NCBI GenBank assembly: GCA_918797485.1
Contig: CAKKNE010000003.1
Location: forward strand, 1,550,001 to 1,614,000
Direction: 5' to 3'
Length of the DNA: 64,000 nt
From: Pelagomonas calceolata
Lineage: Eukaryota > Sar > Pelagophyceae > Pelagomonadales > Pelagomonadaceae
Shown: piece after piece, positions 36,804-47,100 of the stretch
How the letters are laid out: the number at the start of each line of letters is the position of its first letter
Position numbering within the stretch: the stretch's first letter is position 1
Notes under the pieces: generated by a model
The model's input: only the letters and a program-made list of their open reading frames with translations
Told to the model about the DNA's origin: nothing
The model's database searches: none
Program-made: the position numbers and the translations under genes

Positions 36804-37979
36804 ATGGCGCCGCCGGCCGCTACTATAATAGAAGGCCGCCTCTACTACTGTAGTGTACGACACAACCAGCCCCCGACGGGAGAGGGCTCGCACTGGTTTA
36901 GTATTGATGATGCGCTCGTGTATTGGAATTTCTTTCTCGACTTTGGACCGCTGAACCTGGGGCAACTCTATCGTTTTTGTGCTTTACTGAACCAGAAGCT
37001 CAGAGCTCCAGAACTTAGTGAGAGGCCGATCTACTACTACTCGTCTTCTGATCCTCGAGCGAGATCGAACGCCGCCGTCCTGATCGGTTGTTGGCAAATC
37101 CTATACTTACAACGAACGCCGGAGGAGGCCTGGGCGCCCTTATCGACCTACGGCAGATACGCGCCGTTTCATGATGCCTCACCTTGTGCCTGCACGTATG
37201 ATGTGACGGTGCTCGATTGCCTGAAAGGCCTCCACAAAGCGCGAGCTTGTAATTTTTTCGACTTCGACGCCTTCGATTTAAATGAATATGAACATTTTGA
37301 AGCGGTGGAGCACGGCGATTTGAACTGGCTCGTGTATGGTCGGTTTTTTGCCTTCGCGGGCCCGCACGACGCGCACCGGAACCCCCACACCGGGTATGAA
37401 ACGTTAGCGCCCGAGGACTACGTGCCCTACTTCAAGTCCAGGAACGTTTCATTGATAGTACGATTGAACAAGCCCTACTACGATAGGCAAAAATTTCTGA
37501 AGAACGGCATCGATCATGTGGACATGTACTACTTGGATGGGTCGAATCCACCGATTAAGATATTGAGGAAGTTCCTCGAGGTCTGCGAACAGACCACAGG
37601 CGCGATCGGGGTCCACTGCAAAGCTGGATTAGGAAGAACGGGAACGTGCATCGGCTGCTACTGCATGAAGCACCACAAGTTCACGGCGGCGGAAATCATT
37701 GCGTGGTTCCGCATCTGCCGGCCCGGTTCCGTGATCGGTCCCCAACAGCACTTCATGCAGGAGATGGAGCGCGTGTTGTGGCAAGAAGGGGAGGCCTTCA
37801 AGCTGAAGCGGTCGCCCTCGATGTCGAAGAAGGTCGTGTCCAAGGAAGATGAGTCCGTGGCGTCGCTCGGATCTTCCATGAAGGGGTTGGCTCTCGCGGG
37901 CGCGCGGTCGCTGTCGCCTTCCGGTACAACGCCGACGCAGGGCGACTTCCTCCGCCAGGCGCGCCAACGCACCGGATGA
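36804..37979 (+). CDS. CDC14: CDC14-family dual-specificity protein phosphatase
   Basis: A 391-residue protein with both CDC14 halves: an inactive N-terminal DSP domain ('YYCSVRHNQPP', 'YWNFFLDFGPLNLGQLYRFC', 'AVLIGCWQILYL') and a catalytic domain ending in VHCKAGLGRTGTCIG, with Cys272 and Arg278 as the catalytic pair and an acidic D245 in 'YYLDGSNPP'. 'FRICRPGSVIGPQQHF' is the family's conserved downstream block. CDC14 removes phosphate from CDK sites (pSer-Pro), acting in late mitosis, DNA repair or cilia. The C-terminal tail is short, as in protists. Confidence 0.97.
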   Translation: MAPPAATIIEGRLYYCSVRHNQPPTGEGSHWFSIDDALVYWNFFLDFGPLNLGQLYRFCALLNQKLRAPELSERPIYYYSSSDPRARSNAAVLIGCWQILYLQRTPEEAWAPLSTYGRYAPFHDASPCACTYDVTVLDCLKGLHKARACNFFDFDAFDLNEYEHFEAVEHGDLNWLVYGRFFAFAGPHDAHRNPHTGYETLAPEDYVPYFKSRNVSLIVRLNKPYYDRQKFLKNGIDHVDMYYLDGSNPPIKILRKFLEVCEQTTGAIGVHCKAGLGRTGTCIGCYCMKHHKFTAAEIIAWFRICRPGSVIGPQQHFMQEMERVLWQEGEAFKLKRSPSMSKKVVSKEDESVASLGSSMKGLALAGARSLSPSGTTPTQGDFLRQARQRTG

Positions 37980-38417
37980 CCCGTCTCGCCCGCCCTTATT
38001 ACTCGTCTCGGACGCCCTTAATCTTAGAGAATAGCATTCATCTCTCGTATCCCTTGCCTCGCGCGCGGGCGGCGTTTGTGGCCGCCTCTGCGCGCCTTTT
38101 TGTGCTGCCCCGTGTAGCACGAGCCCCGGGCGCGCCCCAGGACGCCTATCGGATTGGATGAACGGGTCCGGAGGGACCCGCTGACGCTAGTATAGAACAC
38201 ATTAGTTCACTGAAATAACCGGCCAGCCAGCAGGCGTTTATCCTCCCTGCTCGCGCCCGCGGGCCCCTCCCAGCGGGCTGTGCTAGCGCGGGAGACTACT
38301 GGGACCGGCCGCTGTAACGCGCCCGACCGCCAGAGTGGGACCAAATACCGGGCCAGCCGGCGAGACGCCCCGAATCGCCTGGACAGCGCCCGACGGGCCA
38401 AAACATCCGCCGGACCG
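37980..38417. other. Intergenic region
   Basis: 438 bp between two plus-strand genes. A small inverted repeat (GGGTCCGGAGGGACCC) lies at about 38165-38180. No tRNA shape is found around it. Confidence 0.5.
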
Positions 38418-39371
38418 ATGTACTCGCCGCCGCAGTCGCCGCCGCAGTCGCCGCCGCGGACCTACACCGCTTCGCTGGGCGACCGCGACTACGACGAGGA
38501 GCGGAAGGACGATTCCCTGCGGAGCGACCCGTCGAGCGTCATATCGACGGCGTCGACGATGGCGACGCCGGCGAAGCTCGAGGCCGGCGATCGGGTGTTG
38601 GGGACGTACGGCGACGAGACGAGAAGGGCCGTGGTGAGAGACGTCGACGAGACGGGCGAGAAGATCGTCGTCGAGTTCTCGCCGACACCGCGAAGCGCGA
38701 GTCAGGTGTCCTCCATGTTCGCGCGCGACGTGAGCTTCGTGTCGCGGCCGGCGAAGCCGCACGCTTTAGCGCACCTCTTGCCACCGAAGTTGGGCGACGC
38801 GTTGGGACGCACCGTTGAATTATCTGAAGCGTTCCGTGATGCCGAGGCTATTGGGATATATATTGTGGATCAAGCGAGACCATCGGCGGCGGCCACCGAA
38901 AGATTAGCTAATCTGAGGCGGTGGGTCGGAGGGAGAAAGTTCGGAGTAGCTTTATATGAGCTCTCGTCGCAGATGCCCGGCGACGTCGACATGACCCTCA
39001 AGGCCAAAGGAGGGCACAGAGTATTGTTAGGCGACGACCCCAATATATTAGTAGTGGACTCCCCAGAAACTGTGGTCCAGAACTGGAACCTGTTTGAAGT
39101 TTGTTCAGTGCGCCAGCTGCCCGCCCTGGTGGTCGTGTCGCCGTCCGCCGAGGTGTTCACGCGCGACGGCGTCGAGGCTCTGTGTTCTACTGCTGAATTT
39201 CCGTGGAAGGGCTACCAGTCGCCCCAAACAAAGCGGTTGGAGTTCAAGCGCAAGGCGATCCACGCCTGCTCGCTCGGCGTCGCCGGTTTATTGGCGCTGC
39301 TGGGCGCCTACCGCGTGCTCTCCTTCGCCCTCTCGGCGCTGGGCGCCCTCGTCACGACGGCGTCCGCCTAG
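38418..39371 (+). CDS. Tail-anchored protein with thioredoxin-like fold
   Basis: A 317-residue protein from ATG 38418 (MYSPPQSPPQSPPRTY). A Tudor/SH3-like strand set ('KLEAGDRVLGTYGDETRRAVVRDVDE') is followed by an alternating beta-alpha region ('EAIGIYIVDQ', 'GVALYELSSQ', 'NWNLFEVCSVRQLPALVVVSPSAEVFTRDGVEAL') with a Leu-Pro that could be the thioredoxin cis-Pro; no CxxC is present. The C terminus is one hydrophobic helix ('SLGVAGLLALLGAYRVLSFALSALGALV'), so it may be tail-anchored. I do not recognise the family. Confidence 0.6.
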   Translation: MYSPPQSPPQSPPRTYTASLGDRDYDEERKDDSLRSDPSSVISTASTMATPAKLEAGDRVLGTYGDETRRAVVRDVDETGEKIVVEFSPTPRSASQVSSMFARDVSFVSRPAKPHALAHLLPPKLGDALGRTVELSEAFRDAEAIGIYIVDQARPSAAATERLANLRRWVGGRKFGVALYELSSQMPGDVDMTLKAKGGHRVLLGDDPNILVVDSPETVVQNWNLFEVCSVRQLPALVVVSPSAEVFTRDGVEALCSTAEFPWKGYQSPQTKRLEFKRKAIHACSLGVAGLLALLGAYRVLSFALSALGALVTTASA

Positions 39372-39784
39372 GCCCCGGTTCGCGTCGCTATGACGCGCCG
39401 GCCGGCCCCGCGTGCGTGCCTACGCGCGCGCGCCCTAATTCATTATGTCCTAGACTCACTGACTTGCATCCTGTCTCTGCGGCTGCGCGTAGAGATGCGT
39501 AAAGCTTGCTCGCTAGTGCCTTACATGCCGCTAGCACACGCGACTCGTCGCGACCAAAAAAACAAGTGCGTCGCTGGCTCTTGGTGCCTCGCTGTCGGCG
39601 TGAGAATCTCCTGAGTGCTCCCAACGAAGCGCTGCAGCAATATCGGCTGGCGATCGTGGTACAGGCTTGATCAGCGGTGCCGAGGCTGCACGGCCTCCAC
39701 GCCATCGACGCGTCGTAGCGTAGCCTGACCAATTAATTATAACCCATAGACGTGCGCCGCCGCCGCCAGCGATCGACGACAGCA
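39372..39784. other. Intergenic region with introner-core-like motif
   Basis: 413 bp between two plus-strand genes. At 39693-39717 is GCCTCCACGCCATCGACGCG, the introner core, here without terminal repeats. Nothing else is recognised. Confidence 0.5.
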
Positions 39785-40918
39785 ATGGCCGACGCCCCGC
39801 CAAGACCACCAATAGACGACATCACGGCCATGTCGCAGACGCTGACGATCGAGGGCGGCGTGCACGCCTTCGCGCGGCCGGCGCGACGGAAGACGGGTTC
39901 GTTGTTCGTGGCCATTCCCTTTGAACGAGATCCCTTAGTGATGCGCGAATTGCTCGAACCGTGTTCGACGGTCGACGACCTTTATGGAGACGAGTACGAC
40001 GACGCGTCCGACGAGGAGCCGCCCGGGGCCGTCGTCCAAAGGTGCACTTCGGATAATGTCATCAAGTGCGCCAAGCCCAAGTTCCGCGAGTTGATTGTTC
40101 CTGAATCCGCAAAACTCGCAGCGGAGCTAGGAGGCGCCCCGGACGAAGAGCCCGTCATCGAGGAAAAGCGCGACATCGATGGAAAAGAATGTAGTGTAGT
40201 GAGCTACGCGACGTGGCTAGATACGCAGCTGTACGGCGACGACCTCAAGTTTATCAACGCCGATTTCGTCGAGTTCGAGTTGGGACCGCGGAAAATCTTG
40301 ATAGGCCAGAACCGGGGCGTGGGCAAGGGCGGCCACTTCTGGGACGGCGCCTACGTGCTGGCGGAGGCGTTGGTCGTGAGTCCGCCCGACGCTCTGAGGA
40401 GGAATGAGGCTTGTAGCGTACTGGAGCTTGGTGCTGGTGCCGGCTTGACAGGTATATTTGTGGGCCTGGAGCACGAATCAACCAAGGTGACGCTGACCGA
40501 TGGCGACGATGGCGTTCTAGATTTATTGAGGAAGAACTGCCACCGGAACCGAGTGCAGGCGCGCGTCGCGAAGCTCGTCTGGCAGGCCGACGAAGGAGAC
40601 AGTAACACCCAGTCCGAGGAGGCCTGGCATCCCTCGTGTAAGGAGGGCGACGACGATTTGAATGAAAAATTCGACGTCATAATCGCCGCGGAAGCGGTTG
40701 CCCCGATCTACGACGCGCGCGCCTTCGTCGATACATTGAGAAGGCATGCCCACGCGAAGACGGACATTCGACTGGTTTGTAAAGATGGTCGGTGGCCGGA
40801 CCACGCGGCCTACTTCTACGAAGTGCTAGGGGAGCACTTCGACTTCCGGTCCGACGATCCCGTCACAAAACTGAAAGCCACCTACTTCTCGGTCGTGCGG
40901 GCGCGGCTGAAGGCGTAG
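39785..40918 (+). CDS. METTL21/FAM86-type lysine methyltransferase-like protein
   Basis: A 377-residue protein from ATG 39785. After an acidic N-terminal part it has a seven-beta-strand methyltransferase: 'GHFWDGAYVLAEALV' then motif I 'CSVLELGAGAGLTGIFVGL', the acidic loop 'VTLTDGDDGVLDLLRKNCHRN', and motif IV-like 'FDVIIAAEAVAPIYDARAFVDTL'. Family 16 members modify lysines on proteins such as eEF1A, eEF2 and chaperones; they usually have a DxxY or ExxY after the fourth strand, here EAVA, so the target cannot be guessed. Confidence 0.85.
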   Translation: MADAPPRPPIDDITAMSQTLTIEGGVHAFARPARRKTGSLFVAIPFERDPLVMRELLEPCSTVDDLYGDEYDDASDEEPPGAVVQRCTSDNVIKCAKPKFRELIVPESAKLAAELGGAPDEEPVIEEKRDIDGKECSVVSYATWLDTQLYGDDLKFINADFVEFELGPRKILIGQNRGVGKGGHFWDGAYVLAEALVVSPPDALRRNEACSVLELGAGAGLTGIFVGLEHESTKVTLTDGDDGVLDLLRKNCHRNRVQARVAKLVWQADEGDSNTQSEEAWHPSCKEGDDDLNEKFDVIIAAEAVAPIYDARAFVDTLRRHAHAKTDIRLVCKDGRWPDHAAYFYEVLGEHFDFRSDDPVTKLKATYFSVVRARLKA

Positions 40919-41118
40919 TGGTAGTTTTATGGTAATAAGTGCGAGTCTAATATCACTGGCGCGCGTCGGTGGCGTATGCGCGCGCTGAACACGATGCGAC
41001 CCGGGCCCAATGTCAAACCCATCGCCGCCCGCGGGCCGCGGACGTCACGACACGGCACTTGTCACGGCTCCGAGTCGCGACACTCATCATACTCTATCAT
41101 CATACTAATCATACAAAC

Positions 41119-44100
41119 TTAACGCAGAACGAGATACACATTCGCCGCCAGCGACACCACGAGCGCCCCGACGAGCATGCCGTTCCCGGCCCGGGGCCGC
41201 CGCAGCGCGCGCACGTTCCGACCCTTGCCACGACCGCGGCCCCGGCCTCCGCGACCGCGGCCCCGGCCCCGGCCGCCGCGGTACGACTGGAGCTGTGCTC
41301 TAGAATTTTCATCGCCGGCGCGCGCCGCGCGCAGGACCGCCTTCGCATTATCTTCGTCGACCTCCAGATGCTTCGCGACGAGCAATACACGCGCCTTTCG
41401 CACCGCCGCGACGGCGTCCGCGTCGCCGCGGCGCCAGCCTTGAACAATAGCTCGCGCCTTCAATTCGGTGCACTCGAGCGCCGCCGCGATCCTCGGCGGC
41501 CGCAAGTGCGGAGGTCGTAGATGGAATGGCGGCAGCGTCCGTCTCTTCGAGAGTCCACCTGTCGAAGCGACCTTGCGCGCCCGAGAAAGCGACGCGAACA
41601 GCTTCAGCGCGTCGCCGTCGCCGCGCGCCTTGGCGGCAAACAGTTTCCACGCGCCCGGCAGCGACAGGCCCAGCGCGCTCGCGATCCCCTCGGGCGTGAA
41701 TTCGCCTTCAGTCGCCGGCGGGCGCAGGCCCTCGAAGGCGGACCGCGCGTCATCGACCGTACAGGCGAAGCTCGCCGGCAGCCCGCTCCAGAACTCGGCG
41801 GCCGGGACCACTTCGCCTTTTAGGACCTGCGACCCCGCCGACAGCGTGGCCATCGTCCCGAGACCGCCGCCGGGCATGCACAACGCGCCGCTCCGCATCG
41901 ACGCGCCGGAACTTATCGTCACGGGCGCGAATTTGACGACCATGTTTTCCACGGTATGGCACGTGAGATCACATGCGGAGCCAGTGGAAGCATAAGAGTC
42001 GATTCTGAGTAGGTCGAACTCGAGGAGGGCGCCGTAGAAGAGGCAGCAGTCCTCTCCAACGGTCGCGCCGAGGGCTCTCAAAGCATAAGCCGCGAAGCAC
42101 GTGCCTTGCACCGCGTCGAGCACGTCGTCGGCGATGCTCCCGAGCGCCATCATGAAGACCCATTTGTGATGCAAGTCGCCGTAGTAGGGCGCGTCGCCGG
42201 TCGCGTAGGCGCCGATAACGGACCGCTTCGCCAGGCAGAGGACGCCCAGCGGCACGATCTGCGCCAGGACCCACGCCATAAACGTCGCCGCGTAGGACTC
42301 CCTGGCGAAGTAGACCGGCAGGAGCTCCAGGGCCGTCGTCGCGGGCTCCAAGAGCAACGCACTTGCAGCGCAGAACGCGTTGAAGGCGTAGAAGACGGCG
42401 GGGTCCCGGTGCGCAGCTAAGGCTTCCAGGACGCGCTCCCTGTCGGCCTCCGGAAGCTTCGAGGTGCCGTCCTCGACGTCGCCCTGGAATTTTAGCAGTA
42501 CAGGGGCGCCACGGACCCGGCCGGTACTGATAGACGTCGCCGGGAAGACGTGCCTCTTGGGACCCAGCGTGCAAGTCCCCGTCACGGCGCGCCGCTCGAC
42601 GGTGACACCTCCTAAGAGCACCGAGTGGTCCAAAACGTTCGCTCCATCGTCAATCCTGATGGGGAGGTCCTCTGCGTCGTCCGACGGCGCTAAGACCACA
42701 CAAGACCCAAACACCACCTCGTCGCCGATGTCTAGCAAGTCAAACTCGACGCTGTCAAAGAAGTCGACGTTCACTCGCGAACCGATCCGGGCGCCGAGCA
42801 GGCGGTACTTCCAGGATAGGAGCTCTGTATTCACGTAGGGCTCCGTGGCGCCGAGGAATAATGAATGTCTCGTGAAGCGGTCGAGGAGCCACCTTCTGAG
42901 TACATCGCGGAGCGTCCCGGGCCGCTTGCCAGCGGCGAATTTACCAATAATGAGTCGTTTGAGGGCCACCGTCAGGAGGTAAAACGCCTCGCACTGGACC
43001 AAGCGGAACAGCCACACCGCAATTAACAAATGATCACTCGGAAAGAGCTCCACGGCCCGGAGGGCGATGTACGTCGCGAAGCATTCCCCCAACAGTAACA
43101 ACGGCACACCAATGAAATACTGGCAGACGCGCAGAAATTGGGGCGGCGGCGGCCGCGGCTGGTCCAGAACAACGACGTCGCCGTCGGGGCTCTCCGCGCC
43201 GCCCTCGACGTGCGCGAGCGCGTCGACGGCGTGGTCCGCCGCGACGACGCCGCCGGCGCCGACGCCGGACCGTATGCCCAGCTCGGCGCCCCGCTCCAAG
43301 ACGACGGGCGCCAGCACGAGCTCGCCCCGCTCGACGACGTGCGCGCTGACCTTCGCGTGGCGGCGGCAGCGGACCTTGGTGTCGAGAGTGACGAATTGCG
43401 GGTCGTCCACGGTAACCCCAGCGTCGAGGACGACGTCGTCGCCGACCGCGGCGCCGCACGCGCCGTAGAACGCCGCGAGCAGCGGCGTGCCCGCGCCGTA
43501 GGCGGCGACGGCCTGCGCCGCCGCGCGCGTCGCGTGCTGCGCCGCCAGCCACCTCATATACATCAGAGAGAAGAGCGGGATGCGCACAATGCCGTGGGGG
43601 ACGGGTGCCAGGCACCTGTTCGCCAAGATGGCGACGAGGACCAGCACGCAACTGCAGACCAGCGACACGAGCACGCCGACTTGCGCGGCGACGCAGGCGT
43701 TGAACTGGCGCCAGGTCACGTAAATGGACGCGTGCGTGACGATGGACGGCGCCTGGTCGAGGAGCAGGGACCCCACGACGACCAGAGCTTGATAGAAGAC
43801 GGCCTCGGGCGCCGTCGACGAGTGGCCCTTGTAGACGACGTCGACGGCCTTTTCTTCGAGCTGGACGTCGGCCTTCGGCAGCGTATCTAAATAAGAAGCG
43901 AGCTCGCTTATCGTAGGGTACAAGTACATTGATGTTCCCGGTAACGCGCGCAGATTCAGCGCGAGTCGCAATTTCGTCGTCGCGCGGCCCGCCAACAAGC
44001 TATTGCCGCCGAGACTCACGAAGTCCGCCTGCGCGTCGAGCGGCGCGTCGTCGTAGCCCAGAAGCTCCTGCCAGACGCGCTCTATGATTTTTTCCGTCGG

Positions 44101-47100
44101 CGTGGCGCAGGGAACAAAGTCCTTGGCTTTTGCTCGGGGCGGCGGCGGCGGCAGCCGGACACGATCCAATTTGCCTCTAGCTGTTGTGGGTAGCCGGTCT
44201 AGTTCGACAACTGCAGAAGGTAAAGCGTAGGCCGGCAGTACGGCTCGCGCGGCCTCGAGCGCGTCGTCGGCCAAGTCGAATCGATCCACGATGGAGCAGC
44301 CGCCGCCGTCCACAGTCTTGCGCCCCGCCTCGACGACATAACCTATGAGGCGCGCCGTCGGCTTGTCGGCGTCCAGCAGCTGAGCTGTTGACATACCGAC
44401 GTCGGCGCAGCTCCGTAAAGCCGCCGCGACGTCCTCGAGCTCGATGCGGAAGCCCCGCAGCTTGATCTGGCCTCCACTTACCCTTCCACGGAACTCGAGC
44501 TGGCCGTCGGGCCGCCACCTTGCTAAATCACCGGTAGCGTACAGCAAAGGGCCCGCGGGTGTTTTTGGAGAGGCTTGTGTGAGGAAGGGGTTCGCCACCC
44601 AGCACTTATTGGTGAGATGAGGCAGATTTAAATAACCTCTACATGCATGCTCGGCCCCAAAATACAACTGGCCCGGCGCGCCGCACGGGACAGGTAATAA
44701 ATCATCATCTAGCACATAAGCAGTGACGTTGTCCATGGGCACGCCGATGGGACATCTGACCATCGTCATTGCATAGTTCCGGTCGACCTCGAAGAAGGTC
44801 ATGTCGGCCTCGGTGGGCCCGTAGACGTTGACCAGTTTACTATTAGAAGTGCACTCGAAGAAGAGGCGGGCCGTCGCGGCGGACAGCGCCTCGCCGCAGG
44901 ACACGCAGCACTTGAGGTGGATGCGCCGCCTGTGCTCTATGAGTGCTTCGGCCATCGCCGCGAGCGCCGACGGCACGAAGCAGCAGACCGTGCACCTTTG
45001 TAACAACGAAGCTATAACTGAGGCGTCCTTGTGGTCCTGGGCACCACTTACAAGGGTACAGGCGCCGACAGTAGGCGCCCAGAAGAGCTCCCACTCGGAA
45101 ATTCCAAATGTGTACGTCGTCTTGAGGAGCATCATATCGGAGGATGTGAGGGGGTAGCGCCGCTGGAACCAAGCGATCCTCCTTACTAAACCGCGGTGCT
45201 CGACCATGACGCCTTTCGGTTTTCCGGTGGTGCCGGACGTGTAGAAGACGTAGGCGAGGTTTTCCGGTTTCGGGGGCCCAGGCTCATGGTGCGCATTTAT
45301 CCTTTTGAGCGGCCTCGGGCGCAGGTCAACGGCGTCGACCTGGTCGGGCGAAATGGCCCTTTCTGGTGGACTGAAGGGGTCCAGGACGTCGAGCTCGACG
45401 ACGTTGACCAGCTTCCGGGGCCGCTCCAAATCACTAAAAAACGTCGCGAGGACGCCCGCCCGGAGCCGCGCCTGCGTCACGCACGCCTTGCACGCCGCGT
45501 CCTCTACGACAGTTTTGAGGCGCTCCAGGGGGTAGTCCGGCTCGAGGGGCACGTAGCAGCCGCCCGCGCTCAGCACACCATAAATCGCCGCGACCATGGA
45601 CGCGTCCCGCTCCAGCAGCAGCGCGACGCGGTCGTCCGGGTAGACCGGCCCAAGCGCCTCGGCGATCGCGCGGACGGCGTTACTGAATTGATCATAGGTG
45701 TACTCTTGAGCACCTTGCAAGCAGGTCGCACCCGGGTGCTCCTCCGCCGCGCGGAACATGAGATCATGAATACAAGAATCCTCGGGCCACGGCTGCCGCG
45801 TCTCGTTCGGTTTCACCACAGTACCCAAGTAGTCGTCGTCCTCGATCACCAGGTGGTCCACGGCCAGGGCGTTGCCTTCCACCAGCATGGCATCCACATA
45901 AGACTTCGTCTGGACGAGGAAGCGCTTCGCGGCTCGTTCAGCAAAGAGATCGCTCCGGTACCTCAGACCGAGCTCGCTGTGCGTGGGCACGAGCTCAAGA
46001 TCCAAGAGCTCGCTGCCGAATTCGTGTGTCGCTGAAATCGACGCCTGGTAGATAGGGTGGTACGTCCTGTCTAATATAGTAGAGGTCGCCTCCACTGCGT
46101 CCTCGAGCGTGAAGCTCGCCGCGCGCAGTGCAGCGCGCGCCTTCTCGACCCGCTCGCAGAAGGCGTCGTTCTTCTCGCAGGCGAGCGCGACCGGGTGGCC
46201 CTCGACGCCCACGACCACCACGTCCTGGCGCGCGTGCCGCGAGAGCACGGAGGCGAAGGCCGCGAGGAGCACTTCCAAAGGGGGCGAGACCCGCATGGGC
46301 ACGGGCGGGAGCGCCTTGACCGTCGCCCTCGCCGTGCGCGGCCCATCTAATGGTAAATCGTGGAGCTTCGGCGCGTCCAGGAGCAGCTTGGGCGGTCCCG
46401 ACCGGCGCGGCTTCCGGGCCGATTTGCCGGCGACCGGCGGCGGCGACTTGGCGGCGGCGATCGCAGGGATTGCCGGCGCCGGCTTTGCGGCGGCGGTCGC
46501 GGGTTCGGCCGGCGCGGCTTGCTGCTTGCGGCTTGTGGCTTGCTGCCGCGGCGAAGCCGACGGTGACCGGCGGCGGCGGAGCTCCTTCTCGCGCTTGGCC
46601 TTCGCCTCGGCGTCGGCCGCGATTTTCCGCCGTACTGAGGCCTCGGTGGCCGCGAGCTCCTCCATCTCGAGCGTCGGCCGTCGCGGCGATCGAGGCGGCG
46701 ACTGCGGGGGCGACGCGGGGGGCGTCCGCGCGTCGGCCAGCGGGTCCCGCCGCGGCGAGCCGAGGCGCTCGGCCGCGGCCGCGTTCTCGGCCTGGAGTTG
46801 GTCCTTGCGCCGCCGCGCAGCCGCGGCCTCTTCCTTCAAATCCGCGATGCTGCCGAGGGACGACGACCTGCTTACTGATTCGGGCGCCGAGTGCGCCCGC
46901 GCGCGGGCCGGCGAGCTTGGCGGCGTCGAGGCCAGCGTGTCCGGGGCCGGGGCGTCGTAGGCCGCTTGCAGCTTCTTTATGGTGGGCGTCGGCGCCGGTG
47001 CCGGCGCTGGTGCGGGCACTGGCGCAGGAACTGGCGCGGATTTTGGCGTCGGCGCCGGCACGGCGGCCTTCGCCGGCAACACCGGCGAAAACTGTGGAGG

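Noticed and set aside
36462-36965. Minus-strand frame over the CDC14 promoter
   Set aside because: Shadow frame overlapping the CDC14 start, without domain features.
38160-38185. Inverted repeat considered as a tRNA arm
   Set aside because: No anticodon or T-arm could be placed around it.
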